Assembly (NCBI GenBank): GCA_965197865.1
Contig: CBDANZ010000003.1
Span: 124,001 to 188,000, forward strand
Reading direction: 5' to 3'
DNA: 64,000 bases
Source of the DNA: CBDANZ01 sp965197865
GTDB lineage: Bacteria; Acidobacteriota; Vicinamibacteria; Vicinamibacterales; CAVVIG01
The notes under the pieces are model-generated. The model was not told the origin of the DNA, made no database searches, and worked only from the letters and a program-made list of their open reading frames with translations. The stretch's first letter is position 1, and each line of letters begins with the position of its first letter. Both the position numbers and the translations under genes were made by a program. Shown piece after piece: positions 17,778 through 26,786 of this stretch.

Positions 17778-18177
17778 AAAACGGGGGGAACCCTCGCGGC
17801 CTCCCCCGCAGGTGGCCGTGGCAGTCGGCGCTGTCGCGGACAAGAAGGCGGCCGATCTGGTCGTTCTCGATCTGAGGAAGGCGCTCGGGTTCACCGACTA
17901 TTTCGTGATTTGTTCGGGTACCAGCCCTCGACAGATTCGGGCCATCGCCGACGGGATCATGGAAGCCCTCGCCGCCTCGGGTGCCAAGCCTGCGCACGTC
18001 GAAGGCTACAACCAGTCGGAATGGGTCCTGCTCGATTACTTCGACTTCATCGTGCACATCTTCGCGTCCGAGACGCGCCTGTACTACGGTCTCGAGCGAC
18101 TGTGGGGCAACGCCGAGCGCGTCGATCTCCAGGAACATCGGCGTCCTGACGACGGGCGACCTGCGACTGGCGGCTGA
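17764..18177 (+). CDS. rsfS: Ribosomal silencing factor RsfS
   Basis: 137 residues from ATG 17764 (MAKAEKRGEPS). The conserved DUF143 core is present: KKAADLVVLDLRKALGFTDY, FVICSGTSPRQIRAIADGI, GYNQSEWVLLDYFDFIVHIF, TRLYYGLERLWG. RsfS binds L14 and blocks subunit joining in starvation. The start overlaps the nadD end by 14 bases. An in-frame ATG at 17680 would add 28 residues overlapping nadD and is less likely. Confidence 0.93.
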   Translation: MAKAEKRGEPSRPPPQVAVAVGAVADKKAADLVVLDLRKALGFTDYFVICSGTSPRQIRAIADGIMEALAASGAKPAHVEGYNQSEWVLLDYFDFIVHIFASETRLYYGLERLWGNAERVDLQEHRRPDDGRPATGG

Positions 18178-18184
18178 CGCGCTC

Positions 18185-18877
18185 TTGTCCGTGTTGCTGG
18201 CGCCGGCCTGCGCCGAACAACTGGACCATCCGACCCGCGGCTCCGTTTGCGAGCGGTGCTGGCGCTCGATCCTTCCGCACACGCCGCCGCCCTGCGACGT
18301 GTGCGGCGACCCGCTGCCGACATGGCGCACGGTCAGCGTTCCCCTGGCTCGCTGCGCCCGCTGCCGTCGAGCGCGCCGGCATCTGACCCGCGCTCGGGCA
18401 GTCAGCGCCTACGACGGCGCTCTACGATCCATCGTCTCGGCCCTGAAGTACGATGGACGCTGGTCGCTTGTCCGTTCACTCGCGGCGCTGATGCGCGACC
18501 GAGGTCGGTCCGTGCTGGCGGGGGCCGACGCGCTCGTTCCTGTTCCGTTGCATCCGTCGCGGCGGCGTGAGCGTGGCTTCAACCAGGCCACCGATGTGGC
18601 CAAACACCTCCGTTTGCAGCTCGTCCACGGGCTTTGTCGGATCCGCGCGACAGCCGCGCAGGTCAGCCTGTCGGCGGGCCGGCGTCACGGCAACGTGCGC
18701 GGCGCCCTTGCGCCCACCTGGTCGGCGCCCAGGCTGCGCGATCGAATCGTCGTACTCGTTGACGATGTGAGCACGACCGGGGCCACGCTCGAAGTCTGTG
18801 CCCTGGCGCTCCAGGAGGGCGGCGTTCGAGAAGTGCGCGCGCTTACCGCGGCGAGAGTCGTGAGCGCACCGCGCTGA
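18185..18877 (+). CDS. ComF-family phosphoribosyltransferase-like protein
   Basis: About 230 residues; start uncertain (TTG 18185 or GTG 18191; no ATG lies near the conserved N-terminus, LAADALLSVLLAPACA). An N-terminal zinc-binding region with CERCW, CDVCGDP and CARCRR pairs precedes a PRTase domain with LVPVPLHPSRRRERGFNQA and the PRPP loop VVLVDDVSTTGATLE. ComF proteins take part in DNA uptake, where known in association with primosome components. With dprA in the window, this hints at a competence pathway. Its 3-prime end overlaps the convergent tmk gene by 35 bases. Confidence 0.85.
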   Translation: MSVLLAPACAEQLDHPTRGSVCERCWRSILPHTPPPCDVCGDPLPTWRTVSVPLARCARCRRARRHLTRARAVSAYDGALRSIVSALKYDGRWSLVRSLAALMRDRGRSVLAGADALVPVPLHPSRRRERGFNQATDVAKHLRLQLVHGLCRIRATAAQVSLSAGRRHGNVRGALAPTWSAPRLRDRIVVLVDDVSTTGATLEVCALALQEGGVREVRALTAARVVSAPR

Positions 18878-19436
18878 ACACGTCGGCGGCAATGGCGTCC
18901 TTGGGCCTTTCGCCGTCCAGGCGCACCCAGTTCTGCTCGACGGCCTGCCGGTTATAGCTGTCGCGGACGCGCGCCTGCATCGCCAGATCGCGTTCGTAGC
19001 GATCGCGGTCGACCGCTTTCCGCTTGACGGCGATTTCTGGCGAGATGTCCAGCATGATCGTGAGCGACGGGGCCGGCAGGAACTTCTGCATGTCGGTCAG
19101 CCACGTCGGGTCGAGCCCCTGTGCCTCCCCGTACGCGATGCTCGACGCAACATAGCGATCGCAGACCAGCACCAGCCCGCCGTCAAGCCATCGCTGAAGA
19201 TCGGGCTTCCGCTCGTAGCGATTGGCAACGTAGAGCAGCTGCATCACGTCGGGGCCGTATTCACGTTCGCCCTGAAGAGCTCGCGCGATTTCTTCTCCGA
19301 TGGACGTGCCGTAATCGGGGAAAGAAACTAGCCGCGCCTTGCGGCCTTCGGCTTTGAGGCCGTCGCGCAGGGTTTCGGCCTGCGTTTGCTTGCCGCTTTG
19401 ATCCAACCCTTCGAATGCGATCAGGTGTCCTGTCAA
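18843..19436 (-). CDS. tmk: Thymidylate kinase
   Basis: 197 residues starting at TTG 19436, whose TTGA overlaps the lysA stop. P-loop FEGLDQSGKQTQ, the DRY-type motif CDRYVASSIAYGEAQGLD, and a lid region with VKRKAVDRDRYERD. Phosphorylates dTMP to dTDP. The P-loop reads GLDQSGK where many homologues have GIDGSGK (GLDxSGK is known in the family). Convergent overlap with comF at the 3-prime end. Confidence 0.92.
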   Translation of the reverse strand: MTGHLIAFEGLDQSGKQTQAETLRDGLKAEGRKARLVSFPDYGTSIGEEIARALQGEREYGPDVMQLLYVANRYERKPDLQRWLDGGLVLVCDRYVASSIAYGEAQGLDPTWLTDMQKFLPAPSLTIMLDISPEIAVKRKAVDRDRYERDLAMQARVRDSYNRQAVEQNWVRLDGERPKDAIAADVFSAVRSRLSPR

Positions 19437-20677
19437 TGGGGTTCGAGCGCGAGCATGTCGTCGAGCGTCTGTCGCCGCCGAATCACGCGCCAGCGGCCCT
19501 CCTCGACCAGCACTTCCGCCGGCAGCGGCCGCCGATTGTAGTTCGATGCCATGGCCGAACCGTACGCACCCGTGTCGCGAATCGCGACCAGGTCGCCGAC
19601 GGCGAGTGGCGGCAGCGTGCGATCGCGGCCGACAACGTCGCTGCTTTCGCAGACCGGACCGACGATCTCATAACGCCGATGCCCCTCCTCGCGCGCCCGA
19701 ACCGGCTCGATGCGGTGAAACGCGCCGTACAGTGCCGGCCGCAACAGCTCAGTCATGCCGGCGTCGATGACAACGAACTCACTGTCGGCATCGCGCGGCT
19801 TCACATCAATCACGCGCGCCACGAGGACGCCGGCTGGCGCGACCATCGATCGGCCCGGCTCGATGACGATCGGAACTCCTGTTGGACGAACCGCCGCAAG
19901 GAGGGCCGACACGTATTCCTGCGCCGACACCGCCCGCCGATCATCGTACGCGATGCCCAAACCGCCTCCCAGATCGACGTACTCGAGCTGAACGCCTTCC
20001 CGCTGGAGGTCGGCAGCCAGGGCGGCGAGAAACTGAGCGGCGCCCTCCAGGGGCCCGAGCCTCGTGATTTGTGACCCGACATGGGCGTGAATCGCGACCA
20101 CATGCAGGCAGCGACGCCGAAGGATCGAGGCAATGAGCTCGCGCGCCGTATTCACCGGAACGCCGAACTTGTTGATCTTCAGCCCGGTCGAGATATGCGG
20201 GTGGCTCTTCGCGTCGATGTCCGGATTGATCCGGATCGCCACGCGCGTGGCACGGCCGATCCTTTCGGCAATGGCCTCGACGCGCGCCAGCTCGCCGGCC
20301 GATTCGATGTTGATCGCCTTCAGCCCCAGCGGGACCGCACACTCGAGCTCCGCGCTCGACTTACCGACACCGGTAAAGACGATGTCGGCCAGCGCCACAC
20401 CGGCACGGCGCGCGATGTCAACTTCCCAGACGGAGTTGGCGTCGAGCCCGCTGCCGAGGCGAGCCAGAAGCTGCACGATGCCGAACGTCGAATTCGCCTT
20501 GAGCGCGTAGTGGACCCGGTGTGGATAGTCCCCGAAGGCGTTGTCAATTGCGCGATAGCGCGCCTGGATGGTCGCGGCGCTGTACACGTACAGCGGTGTG
20601 CCTTCCGCTTCGGCAATCGTTGACACGGGAACGCCGTCGCAGACGAACTCATTGTTGGCTTGGAAGAAGCCTGTCAC
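19433..20677 (-). CDS. lysA: Diaminopimelate decarboxylase
   Basis: 414 residues. PLP-binding Lys in VHYALKANST; phosphate-binding YVDLGGGLGIAYDD; substrate/PLP contacts in VIEPGRSMVAPAG; the dimer-partner Cys motif GPVCESSDVVGRDR; and near the C-terminus RDTGAYGSAMASNYNRRPLPAEVLV. This type III fold decarboxylase makes L-lysine from meso-DAP. All active-site motifs are present and length is normal. It is translationally coupled to tmk downstream. Confidence 0.95.
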   Translation of the reverse strand: MTGFFQANNEFVCDGVPVSTIAEAEGTPLYVYSAATIQARYRAIDNAFGDYPHRVHYALKANSTFGIVQLLARLGSGLDANSVWEVDIARRAGVALADIVFTGVGKSSAELECAVPLGLKAINIESAGELARVEAIAERIGRATRVAIRINPDIDAKSHPHISTGLKINKFGVPVNTARELIASILRRRCLHVVAIHAHVGSQITRLGPLEGAAQFLAALAADLQREGVQLEYVDLGGGLGIAYDDRRAVSAQEYVSALLAAVRPTGVPIVIEPGRSMVAPAGVLVARVIDVKPRDADSEFVVIDAGMTELLRPALYGAFHRIEPVRAREEGHRRYEIVGPVCESSDVVGRDRTLPPLAVGDLVAIRDTGAYGSAMASNYNRRPLPAEVLVEEGRWRVIRRRQTLDDMLALEPH

Positions 20678-20693
20678 AGTCAGCCGCCAGCTA

Positions 20694-20723
20694 ATGACTG
20701 ACGACTATACCACCTGCTATGAT
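20694..20723 (+). promoter_or_regulatory. Candidate promoter of the broken ECF sigma gene
   Basis: ATGACT (20694-20699), 18 bases, TATGAT (20718-20723) with a TG extension (TGCTATGAT). It implies a transcript starting near 20730 and favours the ATG at 20742 for the downstream frame. Divergent from lysA. Confidence 0.4.
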
Positions 20724-20741
20724 CTTCGCGTCCGCCCCTTC

Positions 20742-21105
20742 ATGCCTGCCGATTTGCCGGCCGCCTCGTCGGATGCCGCCGAGACCTTCATCCAGCGGTG
20801 CCTTCAGGGTCACCAGCTCGCCTGGGACGTCATCGTTCGCCCGCACTGGAGAAAGGTCTTCAACGTTGCGTACAAGTTCGTCGGCTGGCACGAGGAGGCA
20901 GAGGATTTCACGCAGGAGATTTTTCTCACAATCTTCGCTCAAAATCTTCGACCGGCGCGCGACTTTTCAGACGTGGCTGACGAGCGTCAGCCTGGAATTT
21001 GTGCATCGATCACGGACTGACCTTGCCAAGAGCCTGTTTCTCAATACCGTAAAATACGAGAATGACAAGCTCGAGGCGTACGTGAAGAAGCTGTCCAGGA
21101 AGTAG
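20742..21105 (+). pseudogene. ECF sigma factor remnant with frameshifts
   Basis: From ATG 20742, region 2 of an ECF sigma factor is clear: FIQRCLQGHQLAWDVIVRPH ... VFNVAYKFVGWHEEAEDFTQ EIFLTIF. The frame is lost at about 20936-20940. It resumes as SLKIFDRRATFQTWLTSVS, then shifts again near 20991, where the third frame gives RNLCIDH, the expected next motif. After that no region 4 is found; the remaining frame ends YENDKLEAYVKKLSRK at 21105 and does not resemble a sigma factor, so a deletion or a junction with another gene tail is likely. Confidence 0.7.
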
Positions 21106-21112
21106 TCGACAG

Positions 21113-22475
21113 TTGTCCTTGAACCACCTCGCGATCCGCTTCCGGTGCAGTTGGCCATGGGACATTCTCGTCATGCTGTGCGACGGCCGACTCGTGTGCG
21201 GGTGTGCCGACCCGTACGGCCGCCGCGTCCTCGGCGACGCCCGGACATCGTCGATCCACGGCGTCTGGAGCGGAGCCCTCGTCACCCAGCTGCGCCGTGA
21301 CCTGAACGCCGGCGGGTCGAAGTTCTGCGGGGACTGTGCGTTGAAGCTGCCCCTCAAGAAGGGCGAACCGCCCGTCATGCGGCCGCTCGACGCCGGACCA
21401 CTCCCCTCGCGGATGTTCATCGAGTGCACGGCCGCGTGCAACATCTCCTGTGCTCAGGCGTGCTGCGCGCCTGAGACCGGCATCACGCGCACGCGCCAGA
21501 GCGGGATGCTCGACTTCGAGCTGTTCCGCCGGGTCGTCGACGAGGCCGCACCCACGCTGGGACGCATCGATTTCTTCAACTACGGCGAGGCGTTTCTTCA
21601 CAAGCGCGCGATCGAGATGTGCGAATACTTCAAGACGAGCTATCCGCACATCTATCTGTACACGAGCACCAACGGCCTAGCGTTTTCCGAGCCGCAGGCG
21701 CGTCGGATCGCGCACTCGGGCATTGACGAGGTGACCTTTTCGATCGACGGCGCAACAAAGGAAAGCTACGCCAAGTACCGTCAGCGTGGACAACTTGACG
21801 TCGCACTCGCGAACCTCGGCGCCATGATCGACGAGAAACGCCGTTGTGGCCTCGACCTTCCGTTCCTGAACTGGCGCTACATCCTGTTCACCTGGAACGA
21901 CAGCGATGTCGAAATGAACCTGGCGAGGCGGATGGCCGCCGACCTCGGCGTTGACCGCCTATGCTGGGAAATCACCGATCATCCCGAGGACTCGTACTCG
22001 CGCCGGTTCGTGCCTGGCTCACCCGATTTCGACACGATTCGGGGTGAAATCTGGGACCACGACAATCTCGGCAATGCCATCCCCGGCGCGACGCCCAAAG
22101 CCCGCATCGATGTGTGCACGCTCGTTCCAGCCCTCCCATTGATCGCTCGACCCGGCCGCACGCTGCAAGTACGCACCCGCGTGCACAACCTGTCCGCGCC
22201 GCCCGTTTCCCTCCGATGCGACCTATGGGCGGCGTCTCGTGCGCCTCGGCGCCCAGCTATGCGCCAAAGACGGCACCCTCATCAACCGCGACTTCGCGCG
22301 TGCGGGCCTGCCGCGGACGATTGCCGGCGGCGAGGCGGCCGACGTGTGGATCAAGTTCCCACCCTTGCCGCAGACGGGACGCTACACGATCAAGTTCGAT
22401 CTAGTCAGCGAAGGTGTGGACTGGTTCGAGCGCTGTGGCTCGGCCACCACGGTAAAGAAGCTGTGGGTGAGATAG
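21113..22475 (+). pseudogene. Radical SAM protein with N-terminal SPASM-like module and C-terminal beta domain, one frameshift
   Basis: From TTG 21113: a Cys-rich module first (CSWPWDILVMLCDGRLVCGC ... KFCGDC, residues about 12-80), resembling a SPASM auxiliary-cluster domain, then a radical SAM core (IECTAACNISCAQACC near 103-119; FFNYGEAFLHKRA; YLYTSTNGLAF; VTFSIDGATKESY). The cluster motif reads CxxxCxxxC rather than CxxxCxxC. After about 22200 the frame shifts by an apparent one-base insertion and continues as a beta-rich domain (TYGRRLVRLGAQLCAKDGTL ... KFDLVSEGVDWFERCGSATT) to 22475. Substrate unknown; such proteins modify peptides or sugars. Its stop abuts the convergent lpxC stop without a gap. 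Confidence 0.75.
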
Positions 22476-23390
22476 TCAGTTCGCCAGGCGCGGCGCGGCG
22501 GTTCTGACCTGTGGGCTGACCGGCGCCAGAGTACCATCGAGCGGCGTTTCGATAAGACGCCATGCGTGCGTCTCCTCGAGGATCTTTGCCGCGAACTCCG
22601 TGTGCAGCGCGTGGCCCGCGCGGTGAGCCACGAGGTGTCCAATTACCGGGTGGCCGACGAGCCCGAGATCGCCAACAGCGTCGAGAATCTTGTGGCGCAC
22701 GAACTCGTCCTCGAACCGCAGCGCGTTGTTCAGCACACCGGTTTCTCCGAGCACAATCGCGTTCTCGAGCGAGCCACCGAGCGCCAGACCGTTCTGGCGG
22801 AGCATCTCGACGTCTTTGAGGAACGTGAACGTCCGCGCCGGCGCCACTTCTTCAGCGAACGCCTCCTCGGTGATCCGGAGCGTGCGCGACTGGTGCCTGA
22901 GGAGCGGATGGTCGTAGCTGATGCTGTAGGTCACCTTGAAGTGATCCGAGGGGTACAGCGCAATCCGCTTGTCGCCGCGTGAAATCGCAATTGGCCGCAC
23001 GATCTTCAGAAACCGCCGCGGCACCCCGAGCGTTTTCGCGCCTGCTTCCTGGATGAGATAGACGAACGGCGCAGCGCTGCCGTCCATGATCGGTACCTCG
23101 GACGAGTTGAGATCCACGAGCACGTTGTCGACGCCCATGCTGACGAGCGCCGCGAGCAGATGCTCCACGGTCTCGACCGAAACCTCGTTGCGCGAAAGCC
23201 CGGTGGCCAGCTGAATGCCCGCAAGGTGGTGAACCGTCGCCGGCACTTCGCGATGGCCGAGGTCCGTCCGGCGGAACCGGATGCCGGAGTCGGCGGCGGC
23301 TGGCCTGAGGTTGAGGTTGACTTTGTTGCCGGAGTGGAGGCCAATGCCCACACACGAAACCTGGCGACGAAGAGTGCGCTGTGCGTCCAT
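22476..23390 (-). CDS. lpxC: UDP-3-O-acyl-N-acetylglucosamine deacetylase
   Basis: 304 residues from ATG 23390, preceded at 7 bases by AGAGAGG. LpxC motifs: GIGLHSGNKVNL, zinc ligand His in SVETVEHLLAAL, SSEVPIMDGSAAPF, ARTFTFLKDVEMLRQNGLALGGS and the His/Asp pair in RHKILDAVGDLGLVG, then HRAGHALH. It commits UDP-GlcNAc acyl precursor to lipid A, showing that the host has an LPS outer membrane. No inactivating change is seen. Confidence 0.95.
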   Translation of the reverse strand: MDAQRTLRRQVSCVGIGLHSGNKVNLNLRPAAADSGIRFRRTDLGHREVPATVHHLAGIQLATGLSRNEVSVETVEHLLAALVSMGVDNVLVDLNSSEVPIMDGSAAPFVYLIQEAGAKTLGVPRRFLKIVRPIAISRGDKRIALYPSDHFKVTYSISYDHPLLRHQSRTLRITEEAFAEEVAPARTFTFLKDVEMLRQNGLALGGSLENAIVLGETGVLNNALRFEDEFVRHKILDAVGDLGLVGHPVIGHLVAHRAGHALHTEFAAKILEETHAWRLIETPLDGTLAPVSPQVRTAAPRLAN

Positions 23391-23598
23391 CAACCTCTCT
23401 GGCAAAGGGGACGAGCGTAGTCTAGCTGAGCAAATTGAATGCCTGGGCGACCAGTGGTGTGAACACTGCCCTTAAGATACGCTTGTGACAACGACTTACA
23501 GGAGGTCGACACGAAGCGTTGAGGACCTTGCGCGCTCCGTGTGTGGCATGCTCGCCACAGCAAGGGAGGCGAAAATTGTAGCAATCATACCACAACCA

Positions 23599-26409
23599 CT
23601 AGACAGCTTCTGACCAACCTGACCGCCCCTGCTCGCTCGCAAATAGTCGCGACAGAAAACGGCCGGTCGCCGATGCTTCGTTTCGAGCCACTTCTTCGGG
23701 CGTGCCTTCGGCCACCAGGTGTCCGCCGCCGTCGCCACCCTCGGGGCCGAGATCGATCACGGAGTCGGCCGATTTGATCACTTCGAGGTTGTGCTCGATG
23801 ACCACGATCGTGTTGCCCTGATCGACCAGCTTGGTCAAGACGTCGAGCAGCTTGCGCGTGTCCTCGAAATGCAGGCCGGTTGTCGGCTCGTCGAGGATGT
23901 AGAGGGTGCGGCCCGTTCCGCGCTTCGACAGCTCCTTCGCGAGCTTCACGCGCTGCGCTTCGCCGCCCGAGAGGGTCGTCGCCGACTGACCGAGCTCGAT
24001 GTACCCGAGCCCGACGTCTTGAAGCGTCTTCAGCTTGTTGGCGATCGCCGGGAAGTTCTCAACGAGCGGCAGCGCCTGATCGACCGTGAGTTCGAGCACA
24101 TCTGCAATGGACTTGCCGCGGTACTTGATTTCGAGCGTCTCGCGATTATAGCGGCGACCCTTGCACTGCTCGCATGTGACGTAGACGTCTGGCAGGAAAT
24201 GCATCTCGATCACGATGATGCCGTCGCCCCGACACGCTTCACAGCGTCCGCCCTTGACATTGAATGAGAACCGGCCCGCGCGGAAGCCACGCGCTTTCCC
24301 GTCTGGCATCATGGCGAACAGGTCTCGGATAAAAGTGAACAAGCCCGTGTACGTGGCCGGGTTCGAGCGCGGCGTCCGTCCGATTGGCGACTGGTCGATC
24401 TCGATGACTTTATCAATCAGGCCGATGCCTTCGATGCAGTCGTGAGCGCCGGGCTCGCCGGCGGCTCTATAGAGCGTCCGCGCCAGGGATCGGTACAGGA
24501 TGTCGTTGACGAGCGTGGATTTTCCGGATCCGCTGATGCCGGTGACCGCCGTCAGGACGCCGATCGGAATGCGGATGTCGATGTTCTTCAAATTGTTCTC
24601 GCGTGCACCCTTGATAATCAGCTCCCCCTTCAGAGTCGGCCGCCGTTCTTTCGGAGTGGGAATGGCGCGGGCGCCCGTGAGGTACGCGCCGGTCAGCGAG
24701 ATGTCGCTGTGATCCATCAGCGCGGCGGGCGTGCCCTGGAAAATGACGTGGCCGCCGTGCTCGCCGGCTCCGGGCCCAAGATCGACCACGTAGTCCGCCG
24801 ACCGGATCGTTTGTTCGTCGTGCTCGACGACGATGACCGTGTTGCCCAGGTCGCGGAGGCGCACGAGCGTCGTGAGTAACTGGCGATTGTCTCGCTGATG
24901 CAGGCCAATGGACGGTTCGTCCAGCACGTACAGGACGCCGGTCAAGTTTGAGCCGATCTGTGTGGCCAGGCGGATTCGCTGTCCTTCTCCGCCGGAAAGG
25001 GTCGCGGCGCCGCGTCCGAGCGTCAGGTAGCCGACGCCAACATCCTTGAGAAACCGAAGCCGATCCCGAATCTCGCGCAGGATCCGCTCCGCGATGATTG
25101 CCTCGCGGTCCGTGAGATACACCTCATTGAATAGCTGCAGCGCTTCCGAGATCGGCAGGTCCACGTAGTCGGCGATTGAGCGGCCTTTGACCTTCACCGA
25201 CAGGCTCTGCGCCTTCAGCCGATGGCCGCGGCAGCTCGCGCACGGCCGGAGCGATCGATAGGGTTCGAGATTGGCCTGATCGTCCCAGTTTCCCTGCTCA
25301 TAGCGCCGCCGAAGGTTCGGCAGGATGCCCTCGAACCGTCGCGCGGTCGACTTCCCAGCCCCAAACAGAAGGACTTCGCGGTGTTTCCGGGACAGCTTGC
25401 CGAACGGGACCGTCAGATCGATGCCAAAGTCGCGGCTCAGGGCCTGCAGCGCCTCGCGCACCAGCCGACGATCGCCACACGCCCACGGCGCGATCGCACC
25501 GTCAGAGAGCGATGCCATCTCATCGGGCACGACGCGTCGGGGATCGAAGTCCACCGTGGCGCCCAACCCCTGGCACTCGCCGCAGGCGCCGTGCGGCGAG
25601 TTGAACGAGAAAGCGCGCGGCGTCATCTCGGGCATGCTCAGCCCGCAGTCCACGCAGGCGAGCCGCCTTGAGAAGAGCCGGTCCCTCTCGTCGTACGAAT
25701 TGATCACGACGATGTCGTCGGCCAGATTAAGGGCGACATCGATCGATTCGATTAGCCGCCGCTCGACGCCGCCGCGCACAATCACCCGGTCCACCACCAC
25801 ATCGACATTGTGATTGCGTCGACGATCGAGCTTGATGTCCTCCTCGAGGGATCGGAACTGTCCGTCGATCCGCGCCTTGGTGAAGCCCTGTTGGCGCAGG
25901 GCGGCAAGCTCCTTCTTGAACTCGCCCTTGCGGCCGCGGACGATGGGCGCCAGGACGTTGATGCGTGCGTCCTGCGGGTAGAGCATCACCATGTCCACGA
26001 TGCGCTCGAGCGACTGGCTGGCGATTTCCTTCCCGCAGTTCGGGCAGTGCGGCACCCCGATGCTGGCGAACAGGAGCCGGAGATAGTCGTAAGTCTCGGT
26101 CACCGTGCCGACGGTTGAACGCGGATTCGACCCGGTTGTCTTCTGCTCGATGGAGATAGCGGGAGACAAGCCATCGATCAAGTCGACGTCGGGCTTCTCC
26201 ATTTGCTCGAGAAATTGTCGCGCGTACGCCGACAGCGATTCGACGTAGCGCCGCTGCCCTTCTGCGTAAATCGTGTCGAAGGCCAGCGACGACTTGCCGG
26301 AGCCGGAGAGGCCCGTGATGACCACCAGCCGCTGGCGCGGGATGTCGACGTCGATATTCTTGAGGTTATGAACGCGTGCCCCGCGCACCGCGATCCAGTC
26401 GGAGGCCAT
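23599..26409 (-). CDS. uvrA: Excinuclease ABC subunit A
   Basis: 936 residues from ATG 26409 (MASDWIAVRGARVHNLKNID); ATG 26451 would add 14. Two ABC ATPase halves: Walker A GLSGSGKSSLAFDTI and GISGSGKSTLVNDIL; signatures LSGGEGQRIRLA and LSGGEAQRVKLA; Walker B VLYVLDEPSIGLH and LYILDEPTTGLHF. Zinc modules CPNCGK/CVDCG/CGEC and CEACRG/CEQCKG. It finds bulky DNA lesions with UvrB. Complete and unbroken. Confidence 0.97.
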   Translation of the reverse strand: MASDWIAVRGARVHNLKNIDVDIPRQRLVVITGLSGSGKSSLAFDTIYAEGQRRYVESLSAYARQFLEQMEKPDVDLIDGLSPAISIEQKTTGSNPRSTVGTVTETYDYLRLLFASIGVPHCPNCGKEIASQSLERIVDMVMLYPQDARINVLAPIVRGRKGEFKKELAALRQQGFTKARIDGQFRSLEEDIKLDRRRNHNVDVVVDRVIVRGGVERRLIESIDVALNLADDIVVINSYDERDRLFSRRLACVDCGLSMPEMTPRAFSFNSPHGACGECQGLGATVDFDPRRVVPDEMASLSDGAIAPWACGDRRLVREALQALSRDFGIDLTVPFGKLSRKHREVLLFGAGKSTARRFEGILPNLRRRYEQGNWDDQANLEPYRSLRPCASCRGHRLKAQSLSVKVKGRSIADYVDLPISEALQLFNEVYLTDREAIIAERILREIRDRLRFLKDVGVGYLTLGRGAATLSGGEGQRIRLATQIGSNLTGVLYVLDEPSIGLHQRDNRQLLTTLVRLRDLGNTVIVVEHDEQTIRSADYVVDLGPGAGEHGGHVIFQGTPAALMDHSDISLTGAYLTGARAIPTPKERRPTLKGELIIKGARENNLKNIDIRIPIGVLTAVTGISGSGKSTLVNDILYRSLARTLYRAAGEPGAHDCIEGIGLIDKVIEIDQSPIGRTPRSNPATYTGLFTFIRDLFAMMPDGKARGFRAGRFSFNVKGGRCEACRGDGIIVIEMHFLPDVYVTCEQCKGRRYNRETLEIKYRGKSIADVLELTVDQALPLVENFPAIANKLKTLQDVGLGYIELGQSATTLSGGEAQRVKLAKELSKRGTGRTLYILDEPTTGLHFEDTRKLLDVLTKLVDQGNTIVVIEHNLEVIKSADSVIDLGPEGGDGGGHLVAEGTPEEVARNEASATGRFLSRLFASEQGRSGWSEAV

Positions 26410-26470
26410 GAGTCCACGGTCCAGTTTCTCTGAGGTTGCCGAAACCGCCATGGTAGCATCACCGGACTGC

Positions 26471-26710
26471 GATGCTCAACCAGGCGTTTCGCGTCAAGAG
26501 CCTCTTCGCCTTCGCACTGGTGCCGGTCGGCATTCTGATCTTCGAAAGCGCGATCCAGACCGGCCGCGGGCCTTCAGGACTCCGTGGGTTCCGTTTGTGC
26601 CGCTGCTCAGCGCGACGGCTTATCTGTACCTGATGCTTGGCCTACCGGGGATCACCTGGGTCCGGTTCGGGCTCTGGCTTGCCGTCGGCCTGGTGATCTA
26701 CTTTGCGTAG
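26471..26710 (+). pseudogene. 3-prime remnant of an APC-family amino acid permease
   Basis: Starting at 26471, one frame gives MLNQAFRVKSLFAFALVPVG; after a shift near 26530 a second frame gives LRKRDPDRPRAFRTPWVPFV PLLSATAYLYLMLGLPGITW ... LAVGLVIYFA. This is the C-terminal signature of basic/neutral amino acid permeases (DPDRPRPFRTPWVP, then two membrane helices ending VIYFAYG). The first 380 or so residues of such a transporter are missing, so this is a relic. Divergent from uvrA by about 60 bases. Confidence 0.7.
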
Positions 26711-26786
26711 GGTACTAAGGAGAGCAGCTTGAGAACCGCATGGGGGTAGCGCAGGTCTTTAAATCTGCTACTGGTCCCCGCTGCAC

